Source of the DNA: JAOARY01 sp045345765
GTDB lineage: Bacteria > Bacillota > Clostridia > Peptostreptococcales > Peptostreptococcaceae
NCBI GenBank assembly: GCA_045345765.1
Contig: CP148265.1
Span: 2,666,001 to 2,730,000 of the forward strand
Direction: 5' to 3'
DNA: 64,000 nucleotides
A program made the position numbers and the translations under genes. Under the pieces are notes generated by a model. It saw nothing but the letters and a program-made list of their open reading frames with translations, did not search any database and was not told the origin of the DNA. Positions 62,606 to 64,000 of the stretch are shown here, in pieces; the first letter of the stretch is position 1; the number at the start of each line of letters is the position of its first letter.

Positions 62606-63673
62606 ATGGATACTATAAAATTATTAGAAGAACTTGTAAAAATAGATTCGTCAACAAAGGAAAGTGCTAATCAAGCGATTGAATATAGTGCTAAATATTT
62701 ATTAGATAGAGGTATTGAAGGTAAGATAATTGAAAATAATGGACATAAATCATATGTAAGTGTTATTGGTAATGGTGATAAAACAATAATTTTAAATGGT
62801 CATTTAGATGTTATAAAAGCAGACGAAAAAATGTTTAATCCAATAATAAAAGAAGGTAGAATGTATGGAAGAGGTACGGCTGATATGAAGGCTGGATGTG
62901 CTTCTATGATTAATGCATTTATTAAACTTAGTAAAATGGATTTGGATTGTAAGATAATGCTACAATTAGTTTCTGATGAAGAAGATGGTGGGCTTAATTG
63001 TTCGAAATATTTAGCAGAACAGGGTTATTTAGGTGATTTTGTAATATGTGGAGAACCTACAAATTTAGGTCTTGGAATACAAGCAAAAGGCTTTATGAGA
63101 CTTGATGTTGAAGTTGTTGGAAAATCAGCTCATGGAAGTAGACCATGGGAAGGAATTAATGCAATAGAAAAATCTATCGAAGTATATGAAAAGATAAAGA
63201 ACTTAGATTTTGCAAAAGAAAGCACATCTTTATATGAGGGATCTTCTATTAATTTAGCTTTGATAGATGGTGGAGATGTATATAATAAAGTACCAGATAA
63301 ATGCAAAATTGGTCTTGATATAAGATATGTACCACATTTAAATCCAAATGAAATTATAGAAGATATAAAAAATAATATAGATGGAAATGTTATAACAAAA
63401 CTTATAGGCCAAAGTGTAAATACTAGCGAAGAAGATAAATTTGTACTTAAATTAAAGGAAAGTACAAAGAAAATAACAAATAATAATGATATTAGAGTGT
63501 TTGGACAACATGGTTCAGCAGACACTAGATTTTTTGCAAAGGAAAATATACCTGCAATTGAATTTGGTCCAAGTGGTGCTAATTGGCATGGAGATTTAGA
63601 GTATGTAGAAATTAGTTCGGTATATGAATATGAAAAGATTTTGGTTGATTTTATATTGAATTTAAATATTTAA
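62606..63673 (+). CDS. M20 family metallopeptidase/deacylase (ArgE/DapE-like)
   Basis: 355 residues. Zinc-binding pattern: His in ILNGHLDVI (about 66), bridging Asp in GRGTADMKAG (about 96), catalytic Glu in VSDEEDGG (about 127), Glu in VICGEPTNLG, and the dimerisation domain AKGFMRLDVEVVGKSAHGSR. The C-terminal His is in GPSGANWHGDLEYVE. ArgE/DapE-like enzymes hydrolyse N-acyl amino acids or dipeptides; the exact substrate is unknown, but the S9 peptidase upstream suggests a peptide-degradation pair. ATG follows AAAGGAG. Confidence 0.9.
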   Translation: MDTIKLLEELVKIDSSTKESANQAIEYSAKYLLDRGIEGKIIENNGHKSYVSVIGNGDKTIILNGHLDVIKADEKMFNPIIKEGRMYGRGTADMKAGCASMINAFIKLSKMDLDCKIMLQLVSDEEDGGLNCSKYLAEQGYLGDFVICGEPTNLGLGIQAKGFMRLDVEVVGKSAHGSRPWEGINAIEKSIEVYEKIKNLDFAKESTSLYEGSSINLALIDGGDVYNKVPDKCKIGLDIRYVPHLNPNEIIEDIKNNIDGNVITKLIGQSVNTSEEDKFVLKLKESTKKITNNNDIRVFGQHGSADTRFFAKENIPAIEFGPSGANWHGDLEYVEISSVYEYEKILVDFILNLNI

Positions 63674-63705
63674 GAAACTTGATTGATATTATAAATAATT
63701 AAAAG

Positions 63706-63807
63706 AGGCTGTTGTTCTAAGAAAAAAGACTACAACATATTATGTTTATTTTAAATTCATAACATAGTATGCTGTAGCTAAATTTCTTAATTCAATAGCC
63801 TTTTTTT
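63706..63807 (+). terminator. long nested hairpin ending in a T run
   Basis: Outer stem AGGCTGTTG (63706-63714) with CAATAGCCT (63793-63801), a middle CTAAGAAA/TTTCTTAA pairing, and an inner 16-bp stem (63731-63746 with 63761-63776, two non-Watson-Crick positions), followed by T7. It lies 33 bases after the M20 stop and probably ends that operon, but at about 96 bases it is far larger than the other terminators here. Confidence 0.6.
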
Positions 63808-63897
63808 ATTTTTTACTATAAAAAATTTGTAAATAAAAAAATGTTATTTATAAATTTTGATGTAATTTGTTTTAAAATTTATTATTCTATAGAAATT

Positions 63898-64000
63898 TTA
63901 TTTTATCATATATTTTACAGATAATAAAAATGATAATAATATTCCTATAATACTAGATACAAAAATATATTTTGTATCATTCCATTTAATATTTTTATGA
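63898..64000 (-). CDS. C-terminal end of a membrane protein (cut by window edge)
   Basis: The last 33 codons and stop of a minus-strand frame are visible: KNIKWNDTKYIFVSSIIGIL, then LSFLLSVKYMIK. A single hydrophobic helix with a short basic end suggests the last helix of an integral membrane protein. Too short to name a family. Confidence 0.4.
   Translation of the reverse strand, partial: HKNIKWNDTKYIFVSSIIGILLSFLLSVKYMIK

Noticed and set aside
63130..63525. Open frame of 131 codons opposite the M20 peptidase gene
   Set aside because: Shadow of the conserved M20 coding sequence.
1..64000. CRISPR arrays, tRNA, rRNA genes, transposases or prophage genes
   Set aside because: No regularly spaced repeats, no tRNA cloverleaf with TTCGANTC-type arm, and no recombinase or phage structural protein was seen among the reading frames.

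Overview
The window is very AT-rich (roughly three quarters A+T). It uses AGA for Arg and ATA for Ile heavily, starts many genes with TTG or GTG behind strong GGAGG-type ribosome binding sites, and ends many operons with long A/T-flanked hairpins. With the low-GC copper-amine-oxidase-like stalk domain, the lipoprotein sugar-binding protein, the NSS, POT and APC amino-acid or peptide transporters, the peptidases and the sigma-54 activator, this suggests an anaerobic, peptide- or amino-acid-using Bacillota of the Clostridia/Tissierellia kind. A fusobacterium cannot be excluded. No rRNA, tRNA, CRISPR array or insertion sequence was found.

Layout. 1-8.3 kb: a DUF1904 gene cut by the edge, ClpB with an apparent ATT start, then a compact five-gene cluster of the STM4015-4014-4013-4012-4011 families (LRR protein, ATP-grasp-like protein, alkaline-phosphatase-superfamily hydrolase, two radical SAM enzymes) of unknown product. 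8.3-12.5 kb: two tandem paralogues of the LOR/SDH (TIGR00300, ornithine-cyclodeaminase-like) family, an aldo/keto reductase with ferredoxin-like clusters, and a Nudix hydrolase. 12.7-18.2 kb: an orphan 157-residue protein, two overlapping diguanylate cyclase genes, and an NSS transporter with a long terminator-bearing leader. 18.9-26.7 kb: a membrane protein, a zinc-ribbon protein, a WYL regulator, and a complete ribose operon rbsR-K-D-A-C-B with two identical 10-bp operators.

26.7-33.2 kb is the most notable region. It is an operon on the minus strand encoding an ARM/HEAT-like repeat protein, a SWIM zinc-finger protein and a retron-type reverse transcriptase, the composition called retron type XIII. 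A structured RNA with the hallmarks of a retron msr-msd lies downstream of the reverse transcriptase, on the same strand, between it and the terminator. It has a 13-bp a1/a2 duplex, a short msr-like hairpin with wobble pairs that only fit the minus strand, a 24-bp msd-like hairpin, and its own candidate promoter.

33.4-44.2 kb: subtilisin-like protease, a PAS-only membrane protein (also with an apparent ATT start), a large secreted glycoside-hydrolase-like protein, a DUF4282 protein, NAD(P)HX dehydratase, a peptide transporter, AlkD-like glycosylase and an alpha-helical protein. 44.4-49.8 kb: a biosynthetic cluster with a condensation-type protein facing a KAS III/OleA-like synthase, an OleD-like reductase, an MBL-fold hydrolase and an F390-synthetase-like adenylating enzyme. 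49.8-56.6 kb: housekeeping genes (ABC-F, YihY, YeiH, RtcB, D,D-carboxypeptidase). 56.8-63.7 kb: a sigma-54 module in which an enhancer-binding protein sits between two -24/-12 promoters that drive an APC permease and an S9 plus M20 peptidase operon. A membrane-protein C-terminus is cut by the right edge.
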